Assembly: GCF_016925535.1 (NCBI RefSeq)
Contig: NZ_CP070496.1
Location: 248,001 to 312,000 of the forward strand
DNA length: 64,000 nt
Reading direction: 5' to 3'
Source of the DNA: Natronoglycomyces albus
GTDB taxonomy: Bacteria > Actinomycetota > Actinomycetes > Mycobacteriales > Micromonosporaceae
Position 1 is the stretch's first letter. Every line of letters starts with the position of its first letter. Positions 17,436 to 27,481 of the stretch are shown here, in pieces. Under the pieces are notes generated by a model, which was given only the letters and a program-made list of their open reading frames with translations, ran no database searches and had not been told where the DNA came from. A program made the translations under genes and the position numbers.

Positions 17436-20400
17436 ATGACGGACACCCGTGAAGTTGCCGATAACATGACATCTGAGCCTGAAAGCGAGCTGCTGGAGAG
17501 CCTCGCCGACGCTCTACGGCGCGTGGAGCGCGGCGATTTCACCGTGCGCCTGCCCCGCCGCGAGGGCCTAGCGGGCGAAGTCATCGACCGCTTCAACGCA
17601 GTCGTGGAACGCTCCGACACACAAACACGCTCACTCAAACGCATCAGCCGCGTCGTCGGTGTCGAAGGGCGCTGGCTGGAACGCATGGACGTCGAACACG
17701 TCGACGGCGGCTGGCAAGACGGCGCGGAAGCAGTCAATCGCCTGGTCGAAGAGCTCGTGCGGCCCACCACCGAGATCGCCCGCGTGCTGGACGCGGTCGC
17801 CCAAGGTGACCTGACCCAACAGGCCGCCCTGGAGTTTGACGGCACGGCGCTACGCGGTGAATTCCGTCGCATCGGTGAGACCGTGAACCGGATGGTGGAC
17901 CTGCTGTCCTCCTTCGCCGACGAGGTCACGCGAGTCGCCCGCGAAGTCGGCACCGACGGCAAACTGGGCGGTCAAGCCGACGTGCAAGGCGTCTCCGGCA
18001 CCTGGCGGTCTTTGACCGACTCGGTGAACACCATGGCGTCGAACCTGACCGACCAGGTGCGTTCGATCTCCCAAGTGACCAACGCCATCGCCGAAGGTGA
18101 CCTGACTCAGTCCATCGACGTCGCCGCGAAGGGCGAGGTCGCCGACCTGGCCGGTACCGTCAACTCGCTGACCGAGACGTTGCGCATTTTCGCCGGGGAG
18201 GTCACGCGTGTGGCCCGCGAAGTGGGCACCGAGGGTCGCCTGGGTGGCCAGGCCGAGGTGCCGGGCGTAGCCGGAACGTGGAAGGACCTGACCGACAACG
18301 TCAACTCGATGGCCTCCAACCTGACCAGCCAGGTGCGAAACATCTCCCAAGTCGCCACGGCCGTGGCCCAAGGTGACCTGGGCCAGAAAATCACCGTCGC
18401 CGCGCAAGGCGAAATCCTCGAATTGAAGACAGTCGTCAACACGATGGTCGACCAGCTGTCCTCCTTCGCCGGGGAGGTCACGCGTGTGGCCCGCGAAGTG
18501 GGCACCGAGGGTCGCCTGGGCGGCCAAGCCCAGGTATACGGCGTCTCCGGCACGTGGCGAGACTTGACCGAGAACGTCAACCAGCTCGCCTCCAACTTGA
18601 CGGACCAAGTGCGAAACATTTCGCTGGTCACCAAAGCCGTCGCCTCCGGGAACCTCTCCCACAAGATCACCGTTAACGCCTCCGGTGAGGTCGCCGAACT
18701 CAAAGACACCGTCAACACGATGGTCGACCAGCTCTCCAGCTTCGCCGACGAGGTCACCAGGGTGGCCCGCGAAGTGGGCAGCCAAGGAAAACTCGGCGGC
18801 CAAGCCCACGTCGTCGGAGTCTCCGGCATTTGGAAAGACCTAACCGAAAACGTGAACCTCATGGCGTTCAACCTCACCGCCCAGGTGCGAAACATCGCCT
18901 CGGTGGCCACATCCGTGGCTGGCGGAAACCTCTCCAAGAAGATCACCGTCGATGCCCAAGGCGAGTTCCTCGACCTCAAGACCACGCTCAACACGATGGT
19001 GGACCAACTCTCCCAATTCGCCGACGAAGTCACCCGAGTCTCGCGAGAAGTGGGAACCGAAGGCCGCCTCGGCGGTCAAGCCAACGTGCGCGACGCCTCC
19101 GGCATCTGGGAAGACCTCACCGATTCGGTGAACTCGATGGCCTCAAACCTCACCACTCAGGTGCGCAACATCTCCTCGGTGGCCACCGCCGTGGCCCAAG
19201 GTGACCTATCCCGGCAAATCACCGTCGATGCGCAAGGGGAGATGCTGGAGCTCAAAACCGTCCTCAACACGATGGTCGGGCAGCTGTCCTCCTTCGCCGA
19301 TGAAGTCACCCGGGTGGCCCGCGAAGTGGGAACCGAAGGCCGCCTGGGAGGTCAAGCCTCCGTACCCGGCGTCTCCGGCATCTGGAAGGACCTGACCGAC
19401 AACGTCAACTCGATGGCCTCCAACCTGACCAGCCAGGTGCGAAACATCGCCTCGGTCACGACCGCCGTCGCCCAAGGTGACCTGGGACAAAAGATCACCG
19501 TCGACGCGCAAGGCGAAATCCTCCAGCTGAAAAACACCGTCAACACCATGGTCGCCCAACTGTCCTCCTTCGCCGGGGAAGTCACCAGGGTGGCCCGCGA
19601 AGTGGGCATCGAAGGAAACCTCGGCTCTCAAGCCGAAGTCGAAGGCGTCTCCGGCACGTGGCTGGCCCTGACCGAAAACGTCAACTCCCTGGCCTCGACC
19701 CTGACCTTGCAACTTCGAGCCATCGCCAATGTCGCCCACGCGGTGGCCCGCGGCGACCACACCCAATTCGTCGACGTCGAAGCAGCCGGCGAAATCTCCG
19801 ACCTAACCGAGTCGATCAACCAAATGATCTCCTCACTGCGAGACCAGACAACCAAAAACGCCGACCAGGACTGGCTCAACTCCAACCTCGCCCGCGTCTC
19901 CGGCCTCCTCCAAGGACGCCGCGACGTCGAAGACGTCACCCAAATGATCATGAACGAAGTGACGCCCCTGGTCGACGCGCAAACCGGAACCTTCTTCGTC
20001 AAGAAGGAAAAGAACGTCACCGGCGAAGCCGAATACTTCCTCACCTCTGTCTACGGACACCCCGACCCATCGAGCGAAGTCGTCATCTCCGAACACGAAG
20101 GCATCGTCGGCCAAGCCGCCGCCAGCAAACGCACCATCCGCATGCGAGACGTGCCCGAGGGCTACCTCGACATCACCTCCGGGCTCGGCCAAGCCGCCCC
20201 CGCCGACCTAGTAGTCCTACCCGTCCAATTCCAAGAAGAAGTGCGCGGCGTCATCGAATTCGCCTCATTCAACGAATTCTCCCCACTACACCTGAAATTC
20301 CTCGACTCACTGGTGGACAACATCGGCGTCGCGCTGGCCACCATCGAGGCAGCCAACCGCACCGAAGTCCTCCTGCGCGAATCACAGCGCATGGCCACCG

Positions 20401-22097
20401 ACATGCGGGAACAATCCAGCCAGTTGCAGGCGACCAACGCCGAACTCGAAGAAAAAGCCACGCTGCTCTCGGCCCAAAACCGCGCGATCGAATACAAAAA
20501 CCGTGAAGTCGAACAAGCCCGCCAAGACATCGAGGAAAAAGCCGACCAGCTGGCCCAAGCATCGAAGTACAAGAGCGAGTTCCTCGCCAACGTCTCCCAC
20601 GAACTACGCACGCCACTGAACTCGCTACTACTGCTGGCCCGACTGCTGACCGAAAACACCGAGCAGAACCTGACTCCACGCCAAATCGAGTTCGCCCGCA
20701 CCATCCACAACGCCGGATCCGACCTGCTCACCCTCATCGACGACATCCTCGACCTGTCCAAGATCGAAGCCGGACGCATGGACGTCGAAGTACACGAAGT
20801 ACCACTACCGGAAGTCCTGGCCGACATGGAGTCGACCTTCCGCCCCCAATGCGAGGACAAGGGCCTCGACTTCTCCGTCACCGTCGACGACGACGTGCCA
20901 GAGATCCTCTACACCGACGGCCAGAAATTCCAGCAAGTGCTACGCAACCTGCTCTCCAACGCCGTCAAATTCACCCACGACGGAGAAGTAGCCGTGCGCG
21001 TGGGCAAAATGCCCGCGACGCACCGCTTCGGCATCGAACGGCTCGACGAAGCCAACGAGGTCTACTCGGTGTCAGTCATCGACACCGGCATCGGCATCCC
21101 CGCCAGCAAACAAAGCCTCATTTTCGAACCATTCAAACAAGTCGACGGCACTACCCGCCGCAACTACGGCGGCACCGGCCTGGGCCTGTCCATCTCCAAG
21201 TCACTCTCGGAGATGCTCGGCGGCGACGTGACCATCGACGCGACCGGCCCACAGGGCTCGGTCTTCACCTTCTACGTGCCAGGCGCGCTGGCCGTGGAAC
21301 CCAGTGAGAGCGGTTTCGAAACCGTTGATTCCTCAGAACCGTCGGTGGCCGCTCCCGCGCTGGCGCGCAATAGCGGCCATTCGCGGGTTGGTTTCCGTGG
21401 TAACAAGCAGCCGATCTCCAAGCCGCAGCATGAGATTCTCTCCGAGGAAGTGAAGTCGCGTTCCTCATCGGCCTCGGCCAAGCATTTGGAGGGCATCACC
21501 GTTTTGATCATTGATGACGATGTGCGTAACGTGTTCGCGCTGACTGCCGCGCTGGAGCTACACCGCATCGATGTCGAGTACGCGGAAAATGGCGCCGACG
21601 GTATCGCCGCGTTGCAGGAAAACCCAGACATCGACATTGTCCTCATGGATTCGGCGATGCCGGGTATGGACGGGAACGAGACGACGCGGGCGATTCGCAA
21701 GATGAATCAGTTCGCCGATTTGCCGATCATTTTCTTGACCGCTCAGGCGATGACGGAGGATCGGGATCGCTCGATGGCGGCGGGTGGTTCGGCCTACATC
21801 ACCAAACCCGTTGACATGGACCAACTACTGGACGCGATGGCCCCGTTCATCACGAGTGGTTCGGGCGGTGCTACCAGTAACGACAGTACCCCCAAGGAAA
21901 CTGCCGTGGCTGGTTCCGGAGAGAATCAGGCCAGGAACACGGCGGATTTTGACCCCGATGAGTCCGCCTCGGATGAAAGCATTGGTGGGGCCGCTCAGAG
22001 GGCAGAGTCCGAAGTCAGGGCCAACGAGGTCGACACGACTGAGGCTGGGACGGATGTCGCCGATCGCGAATCCGAGGCTGGGACAGAGGAGCAATGA
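17436..22097 (+). CDS. Multi-HAMP hybrid sensor histidine kinase / response regulator
   Basis: 1553 residues with no transmembrane segment. A HAMP-like start is followed by seven 92-residue HAMP-pair repeats (about residues 160-803, each beginning [14 protein letters not shown]), then a GAF domain (~815-970) and a coiled coil (~985-1045). A HisKA domain has phospho-His 1055 in '[14 protein letters not shown]'. Next come HATPase_c ('[14 protein letters not shown]', '[10 protein letters not shown]', '[10 protein letters not shown]'), a receiver with phospho-Asp 1405 in '[14 protein letters not shown]', and a ~110-residue acidic tail. The architecture matches cytosolic nik1/group III-like kinases, common in Streptomyces and Glycomyces, linked to osmotic or stress signalling. 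AAGGATG lies before the ATG. Its stop overlaps the following regulator gene (ATGA). Confidence 0.95.
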   Translation: MTDTREVADNMTSEPESELLESLADALRRVERGDFTVRLPRREGLAGEVIDRFNAVVERSDTQTRSLKRISRVVGVEGRWLERMDVEHVDGGWQDGAEAVNRLVEELVRPTTEIARVLDAVAQGDLTQQAALEFDGTALRGEFRRIGETVNRMVDLLSSFADEVTRVAREVGTDGKLGGQADVQGVSGTWRSLTDSVNTMASNLTDQVRSISQVTNAIAEGDLTQSIDVAAKGEVADLAGTVNSLTETLRIFAGEVTRVAREVGTEGRLGGQAEVPGVAGTWKDLTDNVNSMASNLTSQVRNISQVATAVAQGDLGQKITVAAQGEILELKTVVNTMVDQLSSFAGEVTRVAREVGTEGRLGGQAQVYGVSGTWRDLTENVNQLASNLTDQVRNISLVTKAVASGNLSHKITVNASGEVAELKDTVNTMVDQLSSFADEVTRVAREVGSQGKLGGQAHVVGVSGIWKDLTENVNLMAFNLTAQVRNIASVATSVAGGNLSKKITVDAQGEFLDLKTTLNTMVDQLSQFADEVTRVSREVGTEGRLGGQANVRDASGIWEDLTDSVNSMASNLTTQVRNISSVATAVAQGDLSRQITVDAQGEMLELKTVLNTMVGQLSSFADEVTRVAREVGTEGRLGGQASVPGVSGIWKDLTDNVNSMASNLTSQVRNIASVTTAVAQGDLGQKITVDAQGEILQLKNTVNTMVAQLSSFAGEVTRVAREVGIEGNLGSQAEVEGVSGTWLALTENVNSLASTLTLQLRAIANVAHAVARGDHTQFVDVEAAGEISDLTESINQMISSLRDQTTKNADQDWLNSNLARVSGLLQGRRDVEDVTQMIMNEVTPLVDAQTGTFFVKKEKNVTGEAEYFLTSVYGHPDPSSEVVISEHEGIVGQAAASKRTIRMRDVPEGYLDITSGLGQAAPADLVVLPVQFQEEVRGVIEFASFNEFSPLHLKFLDSLVDNIGVALATIEAANRTEVLLRESQRMATDMREQSSQLQATNAELEEKATLLSAQNRAIEYKNREVEQARQDIEEKADQLAQASKYKSEFLANVSHELRTPLNSLLLLARLLTENTEQNLTPRQIEFARTIHNAGSDLLTLIDDILDLSKIEAGRMDVEVHEVPLPEVLADMESTFRPQCEDKGLDFSVTVDDDVPEILYTDGQKFQQVLRNLLSNAVKFTHDGEVAVRVGKMPATHRFGIERLDEANEVYSVSVIDTGIGIPASKQSLIFEPFKQVDGTTRRNYGGTGLGLSISKSLSEMLGGDVTIDATGPQGSVFTFYVPGALAVEPSESGFETVDSSEPSVAAPALARNSGHSRVGFRGNKQPISKPQHEILSEEVKSRSSSASAKHLEGITVLIIDDDVRNVFALTAALELHRIDVEYAENGADGIAALQENPDIDIVLMDSAMPGMDGNETTRAIRKMNQFADLPIIFLTAQAMTEDRDRSMAAGGSAYITKPVDMDQLLDAMAPFITSGSGGATSNDSTPKETAVAGSGENQARNTADFDPDESASDESIGGAAQRAESEVRANEVDTTEAGTDVADRESEAGTEEQ
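17913..19844 (+). repeat. Seven tandem 276 bp repeats encoding HAMP units
   Basis: The 'TTCGCCG(A/G)(C/G)GA(G/A)GTCAC' start recurs every 276 bases, for example at 17913 and 18189, seven times without frame change. Units 2, 3, 6 and 7 are nearly identical over long blocks at DNA level, making this a likely site of recombinational expansion or contraction. Confidence 0.85.
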
Positions 22098-22675
22098 CAG
22101 TGAAACCTGCGCGTGGTGCGCGAGTGCTGTTGGTGGACGATCGGCAGGAAAATCTGCTGGCGTTGGAAGCGATTATGCAGGGAATGCCGGTGACGACCGT
22201 TGCCGTCAATTCCGGTGAAGAGGCACTGAAGAAGCTGTTGCGCGAGGACTTCGCGGTGATTCTTCTCGACGCGCAAATGCCTGGCATGGATGGTTTCGAG
22301 ACCGCACGGCACATTAAGCAGCGGGAGAAGACTCGGCACACGCCGATTATCTTCTTGACCGCGGCGGACCGCGATTCTCATTTGGCTATGCGTGGCTATT
22401 CGGTTGGTGCGGTGGACTACATCACCAAGCCGTTTGATCCGTGGATGCTGCGAACGAAGATCGGTGTTTTCATCGACTTGTGGGACCGGGGCGAGCAGCT
22501 GCGGACGACCGCTTCGCGGGCCGAGGACGCCGTTAGGCGGGCCGAGTATGCCGCGGAGAAGCTGCATCAGGTGGCCGAGAGGCTTGATGCTTACAGCAGC
22601 CAGCAGGGGCGGCCGGCGGAGCTGGAGTCGATCCGTTCGGAACTGATCGGCGAGGAGACTCCCACGCCCAACTGA
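22094..22675 (+). CDS. CheY-like response regulator (stand-alone receiver with C-terminal coiled coil)
   Basis: 193 residues. Receiver domain (1-125): acidic pair in 'VLLVDDRQENLLAL', phospho-Asp in 'VILLDAQMPGMDGF', Thr in 'IIFLTAADRD' and Lys in 'DYITKPFDPW'. The remaining 60 residues are a charged helix (ASRAEDAVRRAEYAAEKLHQ) without a DNA-binding domain, so output is through protein contact or as a phosphotransfer partner. It overlaps the HAMP kinase by 4 bases (ATGA), which shows direct co-translation. Confidence 0.93.
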   Translation: MTVKPARGARVLLVDDRQENLLALEAIMQGMPVTTVAVNSGEEALKKLLREDFAVILLDAQMPGMDGFETARHIKQREKTRHTPIIFLTAADRDSHLAMRGYSVGAVDYITKPFDPWMLRTKIGVFIDLWDRGEQLRTTASRAEDAVRRAEYAAEKLHQVAERLDAYSSQQGRPAELESIRSELIGEETPTPN

Positions 22676-23414
22676 GGCGTCGAATGGCGCGGCTCGGTCA
22701 TGAGTTATCTGGCCGCGCTATGGCATTGGGTGCGCTATTTGGTGGCACCTTTGCGCGTACCTGGTTTGGGCAGTCCTCCTGCGCTAGTGGATCTACAGCA
22801 GTGGCTGCCCTCTGGCGACCACGTGCGCCGCAGGGACCGAATGTTGCGGGTTTCAACTGGTGGACAAGGGAATGACGCGGACCCCACCGACGTTGTCCAC
22901 AGGCTTGCACGTTCGTCCTTGACGTCAAATCGTGATTTTTGGGACAATAAAAAAGGGGGTCCCTAGGTGAGAATTTTTCATCTTTGTCTGGTGTCGCCAG
23001 CAACCCCGTCGCGACCGTAAGAGGCCACTTCTCCCAAAGGGCGCCCTGGTGAGCAGACTTTCGTGCCCACTGGGTGAACCCTCAGCGCTCACCACCAAGC
23101 AGCGGCGTGAGACACCCGCTGAGCCCGGCAGGCCATTTCACAATCCACAGTGAAGCTGCACGCATGCGCAAAAGATGACATAATCCTCAGCGAGGCGGCA
23201 CCGGCCGTCCTCGCCTGAGGAGGTTCGCGTTGAAAACGGGACTGAATGGCCTCGACCACTAACTTCGCATGATCCCCAACTCCAGGGACGAAGGCCGAGG
23301 CGTCCTTAGCTGAGAAGCCAACGACGTTTTCTCAGCGCAGACTCAGATCTCCGTTACAGAATTGAGCCACGCGCCTCAGGCGACCTCCTTGCAACGTCAG
23401 TTAGGCTTAGTGAT
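22676..23414. other. 739-base intergenic region with DnaA-box module and hairpins
   Basis: Holds one copy of the DnaA-box/promoter-like element (22893-22980). It also has a stem CCTCAGCGAGG / CCTCGCCTGAGG (23185-23195 with 23209-23220) and a stem GCTGAGAA / TTCTCAGC (23309-23316 with 23329-23336). No convincing reading frame is present. A small RNA could be made from the element toward 23.2 kb, where the first stem lies, but this is inference. Confidence 0.4.
22893..22980 (+). repeat. DnaA-box/promoter-like module, copy A
   Basis: Starts with TTGTCCACA (actinobacterial-type DnaA box). At 26 bases from its start comes TTGACG, then 18 bases, then GACAAT (22943), then a G-rich GGGGGTCCC and TGAGAATTTTTCA. 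The same blocks at the same spacing occur at 27040 and in degenerate form twice at 52454-52627. Confidence 0.6.
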
Positions 23415-23774
23415 GTGGTGAACCCAGGACTGGACATTAAGGTGCACCACGAATCGAATGAGACGATCGTGGCGCTAACGGGCGAAATTGACATCCACAC
23501 AGTACAGCGACTGACTGACACAGTGGATGACGCGCTCGCGGATGCCCCTGCCCGCCTTGTCTTCGACATGAACGGCGTGACGTTCTGCGACTCGCAGGGC
23601 TTGGGCACGCTCGTCGTGCTGCGCCGCGCGGCTACTCGTTCCCGCTCGGTCTTGGTCCTTGCCAATTTGACCGCTTTCCTCACCCGGCTGCTGCATGTCA
23701 CCGGCATGGACGACCAGTTCGTCATTCGGGACGCACAGCCAGCGACCTTCGACGAGCCTTCTCGCCATGACTAA
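23415..23774 (+). CDS. STAS-domain anti-sigma factor antagonist
   Basis: 119 residues, a single STAS domain of the RsbV/SpoIIAA/BldG family. These bind an anti-sigma ATPase when unphosphorylated and free its sigma factor. The phosphorylatable serine is in 'GVTFCDSQGLGTLVVL', at the expected place after 'LVFDMNGV'. The start is the GTG at 23415; TAGGCT sits 7 bases before it, so the transcript may be leaderless (a second GTG follows directly). It overlaps the PrsW-type gene by 8 bases. The SpoIIE phosphatase at 14.8-16.9 kb is a plausible partner (inference). Confidence 0.9.
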   Translation: MVNPGLDIKVHHESNETIVALTGEIDIHTVQRLTDTVDDALADAPARLVFDMNGVTFCDSQGLGTLVVLRRAATRSRSVLVLANLTAFLTRLLHVTGMDDQFVIRDAQPATFDEPSRHD

Positions 23775-25287
23775 TTCCGACCCTTCCCCGCTCGGACCTG
23801 ACCCGAAGCCGAACCCTGATCAAGCGGCCCAGCCGCCACAACCAGATACGGCAACCGCAGGCTCGGAAAGCCAGCCGCAGGCCCCACAGGCACCCGGTGC
23901 TGAGCCCCAGACGCCAGCTGCCGACGCCCCGTCACCGGCGTCCTACCCGGACCCGCCGGCTCATGCGCACGCTCAAAGTCCACCGGTGGCCTCCGGCCAG
24001 CCGAAGTCAGGTCGCGTGCGCCCCGAAACTCGCCGATTGCTGACCATTGTCGGCTCCATCGTTCTCTTCGCGATCGGTTTCGGCATCCTCTCCTGGCAGA
24101 TTATCGACAACCTCGGCCACGATGCCTACGTTGTCGGCACTATCGCCGCCCTGGCTCCCGCACCGCTTTTGGTCGGCACGTTCGTGTGGCTCGGTCGTCA
24201 CAAGGGCCGACCTTGGCTGCTTTTGGCGTTCAGCTTTGGTTGGGGCGCCTGCGTGGCCACCGCCATCGCCCTGGGAGTCAACACCGGCTTTGCCGTGCTG
24301 TTCGAATCCCGCGATATCCCCATGACCGCCGTTCCGGTCGTCGTTGCGCCCATCATCGAGGAATTGGGCAAGTTCGCCGGGCCTCTCCTGGTGTTCTTCT
24401 TCGCTCGCCGTCACTTCAACGGACTGCTCGACGCCATCGTCTACTGTGGCTTGGCTGCCGCCGGGTTCGCCATCGTGGAGAACATCTTGTACGCGGGCGG
24501 CATCTATGTCACCGGTACCGAAATGCTCAGCGAACAAGCGGGCTACGCCCTGGTCACCCAGTTGGTGCTCGTGCGGGGGCTCGCCACAATGTTCGCCCAT
24601 CCGCTCATGACCGGGCTCATCGCCATCGGGCTTGGTCTCGCCGCTGCCAAGCGTGGGCGACCCGTGCGTAATTTCTTCCTCATCAGTGCCGGAGTCCTCG
24701 CCGGAATGGCCCTACACGCCCTGTGGAACGGTGCCGCGACGATCGGTGCCGCCATAGACCCCGCCGCCATGTTCGCGGTCTATCTGGGCTTCATGGTGCC
24801 GCTGTTCTTCACCATGGTGGCCTTGGCTCTGTGGGTACGGGCTCGGGATGCCCGTCGCTGCGAGACGCTCTTGGTGCCCTATGTGAACGCGGGCTGGATT
24901 TCCCCGCCCGAAGTGGCGTCGCTGGCGACATATTCACGCCGGACGGCTGCCCGCGCCTGGGCTCGTCGCGTCGCCGGGGCCGAGGGCGAACGACACATGC
25001 GCGATTTCCAGCGTGCCGCCGATGATTTGGCAGATGTGCGCCGCCGCCACAGTGTTGGTGAGCCGTTCGACCCTGACCGTGAGTTCGAGCTGCTCGGGGC
25101 ATTGCGGACGGCTCGCGCCTATTACGTCCAGCGGGACCCACTGATGCCCCGCGCGTTGTGGGATGGAACGAACTACCAGGTGACTTTCCCCGACGGCAAG
25201 GTGCGTTCGCTATCGCCACCGCATGAACCGGTTATGCCTATACCGATGAATCCGGCTCCTCAGGCGTATTCTCAGACCTATGCATGA
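23767..25287 (+). CDS. PrsW family intramembrane metalloprotease
   Basis: 506 residues. A Pro/Gln-rich disordered N-terminus (~1-85) is followed by about eight membrane helices and a cytosolic C-terminal helical region (~365-506). PrsW-type motifs: 'IIEELGKFAGPLLVF' (Glu-Glu, near residue 196), 'FAIVENILYAGG' (near 237) and 'ALHALWNG' (near 317), which together form the metal site. In Bacillus, PrsW starts degradation of an anti-sigma factor; whether that applies here is unknown, but adjacency to a STAS gene fits sigma-factor control. The ATG at 23767 inside the end of the STAS gene is used because the longer frame overlaps it fully. Confidence 0.9.
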   Translation: MTNSDPSPLGPDPKPNPDQAAQPPQPDTATAGSESQPQAPQAPGAEPQTPAADAPSPASYPDPPAHAHAQSPPVASGQPKSGRVRPETRRLLTIVGSIVLFAIGFGILSWQIIDNLGHDAYVVGTIAALAPAPLLVGTFVWLGRHKGRPWLLLAFSFGWGACVATAIALGVNTGFAVLFESRDIPMTAVPVVVAPIIEELGKFAGPLLVFFFARRHFNGLLDAIVYCGLAAAGFAIVENILYAGGIYVTGTEMLSEQAGYALVTQLVLVRGLATMFAHPLMTGLIAIGLGLAAAKRGRPVRNFFLISAGVLAGMALHALWNGAATIGAAIDPAAMFAVYLGFMVPLFFTMVALALWVRARDARRCETLLVPYVNAGWISPPEVASLATYSRRTAARAWARRVAGAEGERHMRDFQRAADDLADVRRRHSVGEPFDPDREFELLGALRTARAYYVQRDPLMPRALWDGTNYQVTFPDGKVRSLSPPHEPVMPIPMNPAPQAYSQTYA

Positions 25288-25828
25288 CCCTCGACAGCCT
25301 TTCGCTTCCGGCGATTCCGGCCCGTTTCCCGCCGCGACTGGCGGGCATTACCCGGGCTTGATCACCCCTGCGCATCCGGTCGTGCCGGGGGGCTTGTCGT
25401 ACCCGGTCGCGCGTCGCCCCATTTTCCGTGAGGTGCATCCGGTGCGGCCAAGCATGGTTTTGGCAGGTTCCGGCGCGGCATTTCTGTGGTATCTGGTGTG
25501 GTTGCTAGCTTTTGCGAGAACCGCCACCTCGTTCACTTGGGTGACGTTCGCGGCAAGTATGATCGCGGCTGCGGCCTCGGCGCTATTGTTCCGATATGGT
25601 GATCGCGGTGTCGCCACCGGAATCGTGGGCGTCAGTGGCATGGCCGTAGCGGTCGCAGGCCTAGTCATCGAAATGCATTTTGTGCTGGGCGGCAGCTGGG
25701 TCATGTGGTTACATACCCTTATAGCCTTCAGTTGCTTTAAGCCCTTACCAGCTGGACCACTCTTTTCTTTGTCAAGGCCAAACAATCTTACTTTTGCGGG
25801 GACGGAATCGTGTCGTATTTCGCTGTGA
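25280..25828 (+). CDS. Small membrane protein, C-terminus probably run-on
   Basis: 182 residues, overlapping the PrsW gene by 8 bases (ATGCATGA) and the next gene by 19. A Pro/Gly-rich N-terminus (~1-58) precedes three predicted membrane helices (MVLAGSGAAFLWYLVWLLAF; FTWVTFAASMIAAAASALLF; ATGIVGVSGMAVAVAGLVIE). The last ~35 codons, after 'GGSWVMWLHTL', are AT-rich and codon-poor and read through what looks like the promoter region of the following gene. The original stop may have been lost, or a frameshift is present. Function unknown. Confidence 0.6.
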   Translation: MHDPRQPFASGDSGPFPAATGGHYPGLITPAHPVVPGGLSYPVARRPIFREVHPVRPSMVLAGSGAAFLWYLVWLLAFARTATSFTWVTFAASMIAAAASALLFRYGDRGVATGIVGVSGMAVAVAGLVIEMHFVLGGSWVMWLHTLIAFSCFKPLPAGPLFSLSRPNNLTFAGTESCRISL

Positions 25829-26316
25829 CTGCCACCAGGACTGGTGACCAGTGGGAAGCTTCCGAAGTTGATCTGGACGACATCGCCGACATCGAAGACG
25901 CCGCTGAAGTCATGCGGGATGTCAACCCAGACGCTGAGGTGGCGCTGCTCTTCGTCGATGCCGACGACTCATATTTGACGATCTTGCGCCTCGATCAGGG
26001 CGACGATCTGCGTGCTTTCGGCTCTGATGCCGAATATGCCTCGCAAAGCCGCTTGGGCGAGACCCTGTTGGCCGACTTGGAGCCGGACGATCACGACGAT
26101 TTCGACGAAGAGGACGAAGAGGCGGCGGTGCGCCGCCCGACCGAACTTGACGCGGAGCCGGTCGGCGAAGCCGACCTCTTGAGCGACCTCGGTGTTCCCT
26201 CGGCAATGTTGTTGGCCCTGTGTGCCAAGGACGGGATGCTTCCCACCGACGTGATGACCGAGTTGGCCGAGCGCATTGGCTGCGCCGAGGCTTTGGAAGC
26301 CGTCAGCGACGCCTGA
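25810..26316 (+). CDS. tRNA adenosine deaminase-associated protein
   Basis: 168 residues of the actinobacterial family found next to tadA. The N-terminal 'YFAVTATRTGDQWEASEV' and 'MRDVNPDAEVALLFVDADDSY' are family features; a Asp/Glu-rich linker (DDHDDFDEEDEEAAV) leads to a C-terminal helical part 'LLSDLGVPSAMLLALCAKDGMLPTDVMTELAERIGC'. Starts at GTG with GGGGACG upstream. Molecular role is not established; it lies 99 bases before tadA and is probably co-transcribed. Confidence 0.85.
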   Translation: MSYFAVTATRTGDQWEASEVDLDDIADIEDAAEVMRDVNPDAEVALLFVDADDSYLTILRLDQGDDLRAFGSDAEYASQSRLGETLLADLEPDDHDDFDEEDEEAAVRRPTELDAEPVGEADLLSDLGVPSAMLLALCAKDGMLPTDVMTELAERIGCAEALEAVSDA

Positions 26317-26415
26317 TGCGAGTCTGATGCTTGTGCTCGCCCGGTTCGCAACGACCGTTTCGGCCCAGAACCTCGCTCAGGGAATCCCTGGCCCGGTACG
26401 GAATGGCACCCTCCG

Positions 26416-26886
26416 ATGACGTCGGTGAATCGTTTGCACACTGACCTTATGCGCCGGGCGCTGGAGGTTGCCTCCCAATCGGGAGATGATGTTCCGGTGG
26501 GCGCGGTGGTGTTCTCCCCGGACCTGGTTGAACTCGCCTCGGCCGTTAACCGCCGGGAGGCTGACGCCGATCCCACCGCTCATGCTGAGATCCTGGCCAT
26601 GCGCCAGGCGGCTCAGGTGTATGGGGATGGGTGGCGGCTGGAGGGCTGCACGTTGGTGGTGACGTTGGAGCTGTGCACGATGTGTGCGGGGGCGGCGGTG
26701 TTGGCGCGCGTTGGCAGCATCGTGTTTGGGGCCTGGGAGCCGAAGACGGGGGCTGTGGGTTCGTTGTGGGACGTGGTGCGTGATCAGCGCCTGAACCACC
26801 GGCCCGAGGTGTACCCGGGGGTTTTGGCCGATGAGAGCGCGGCGATGCTACGCGACTATATGAACGGCCGTCGCCACGGTGCCTGA
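26416..26886 (+). CDS. tadA: tRNA-specific adenosine deaminase with altered zinc motif
   Basis: Converts A34 to inosine in tRNA-Arg(ACG) so it can read CGU/CGC/CGA. 156 residues, a cytidine-deaminase fold. 'DPTAHAEILAMRQA' carries the zinc His and catalytic Glu, and 'TLVVTLELCTMCAGAAVLAR' has the two zinc Cys. In nearly all TadA proteins the residue before the first of these Cys is proline (PCxxC); here it is leucine (CTG codon). Zinc ligands and catalytic Glu are intact, so activity is likely. 'GAWEPKTGAVGSLWDVVRDQRLNHRPEV' is the usual C-terminal region. A-T start context is poor in Shine-Dalgarno. Confidence 0.9.
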   Translation: MTSVNRLHTDLMRRALEVASQSGDDVPVGAVVFSPDLVELASAVNRREADADPTAHAEILAMRQAAQVYGDGWRLEGCTLVVTLELCTMCAGAAVLARVGSIVFGAWEPKTGAVGSLWDVVRDQRLNHRPEVYPGVLADESAAMLRDYMNGRRHGA

Positions 26887-27481
26887 GCCGAGCTGCGCGA
26901 CCGAATAGTCATCGTTGGCACTGGCTGTCCGTGATTTCACCAGCGCGGCTAGCGCAGGCCTAAGGAGCGAGTTCTTGGTCTGCGGCGGTGTTGAGGTCGG
27001 TGCCTGGCCCCGATCATTTGTGCCTCACAGCGCTGGCAGTTATCCACAGGCAACGAAGTGCTCCTTGACGCCCAAAGCGGATTTTTGGGACAATGAGATT
27101 TGGGGGACCCCAGGGTGAAAATGTTTCACGTAATGCTGTCATGGCAGCTCACCCACTAAATGAGCGTCGCCATCCCCGTCTAGCCTCCCGCCCCGTGGGC
27201 ACTGGCGCGGGCATGAGAATCGAGATTCATTCATGTTAGGCACACCCGTCTAAGGCGGTGAGCCGGAGCGATTCTCTCGGCCGTGAGCCTCATCGTCCAG
27301 TGGCGAAGGGGTCAGCGTGCCGCACATGGATCGAACCCTGCGGCGCTGCGGGCACGAAGAAGGGCCAGCGCCGACAAGCACTGGCCCCAACCTACCTTCG
27401 AGAATGCCTATGTCGCTTCTCTCCTGGCCCGCCTCAGCCACAGGAAAACCTGCGGCATGGGCAGCCGGGACTAAAGCCCTA
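26887..27481. other. 595-base intergenic region with DnaA-box module
   Basis: Between convergent tadA and deoD. It contains the second DnaA-box module (27040-27128) and, near the deoD end, a short inverted repeat GGGCCAG / CTGGCCC (within 27361-27387) that may end transcription. No credible coding frame. The module points + toward the end of deoD, so it has no coding target. Confidence 0.4.
27040..27128 (+). repeat. DnaA-box/promoter-like module, copy B
   Basis: Begins with a perfect TTATCCACA. CTCCTTGACG follows at the same place as in copy A (TCCTTGACG at 22917). An 18-base spacer ending ATTTTTGG, GACAAT at 27089 and GGGGGACCCC then precede TGAAAATGTTTCA. The match to copy A spans the whole 88 bases. 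Confidence 0.6.

Noticed and set aside
17913-19844. CRISPR-like direct repeats
   Set aside because: The repeats are coding, 276 bp, in frame, and encode HAMP units without spacers.
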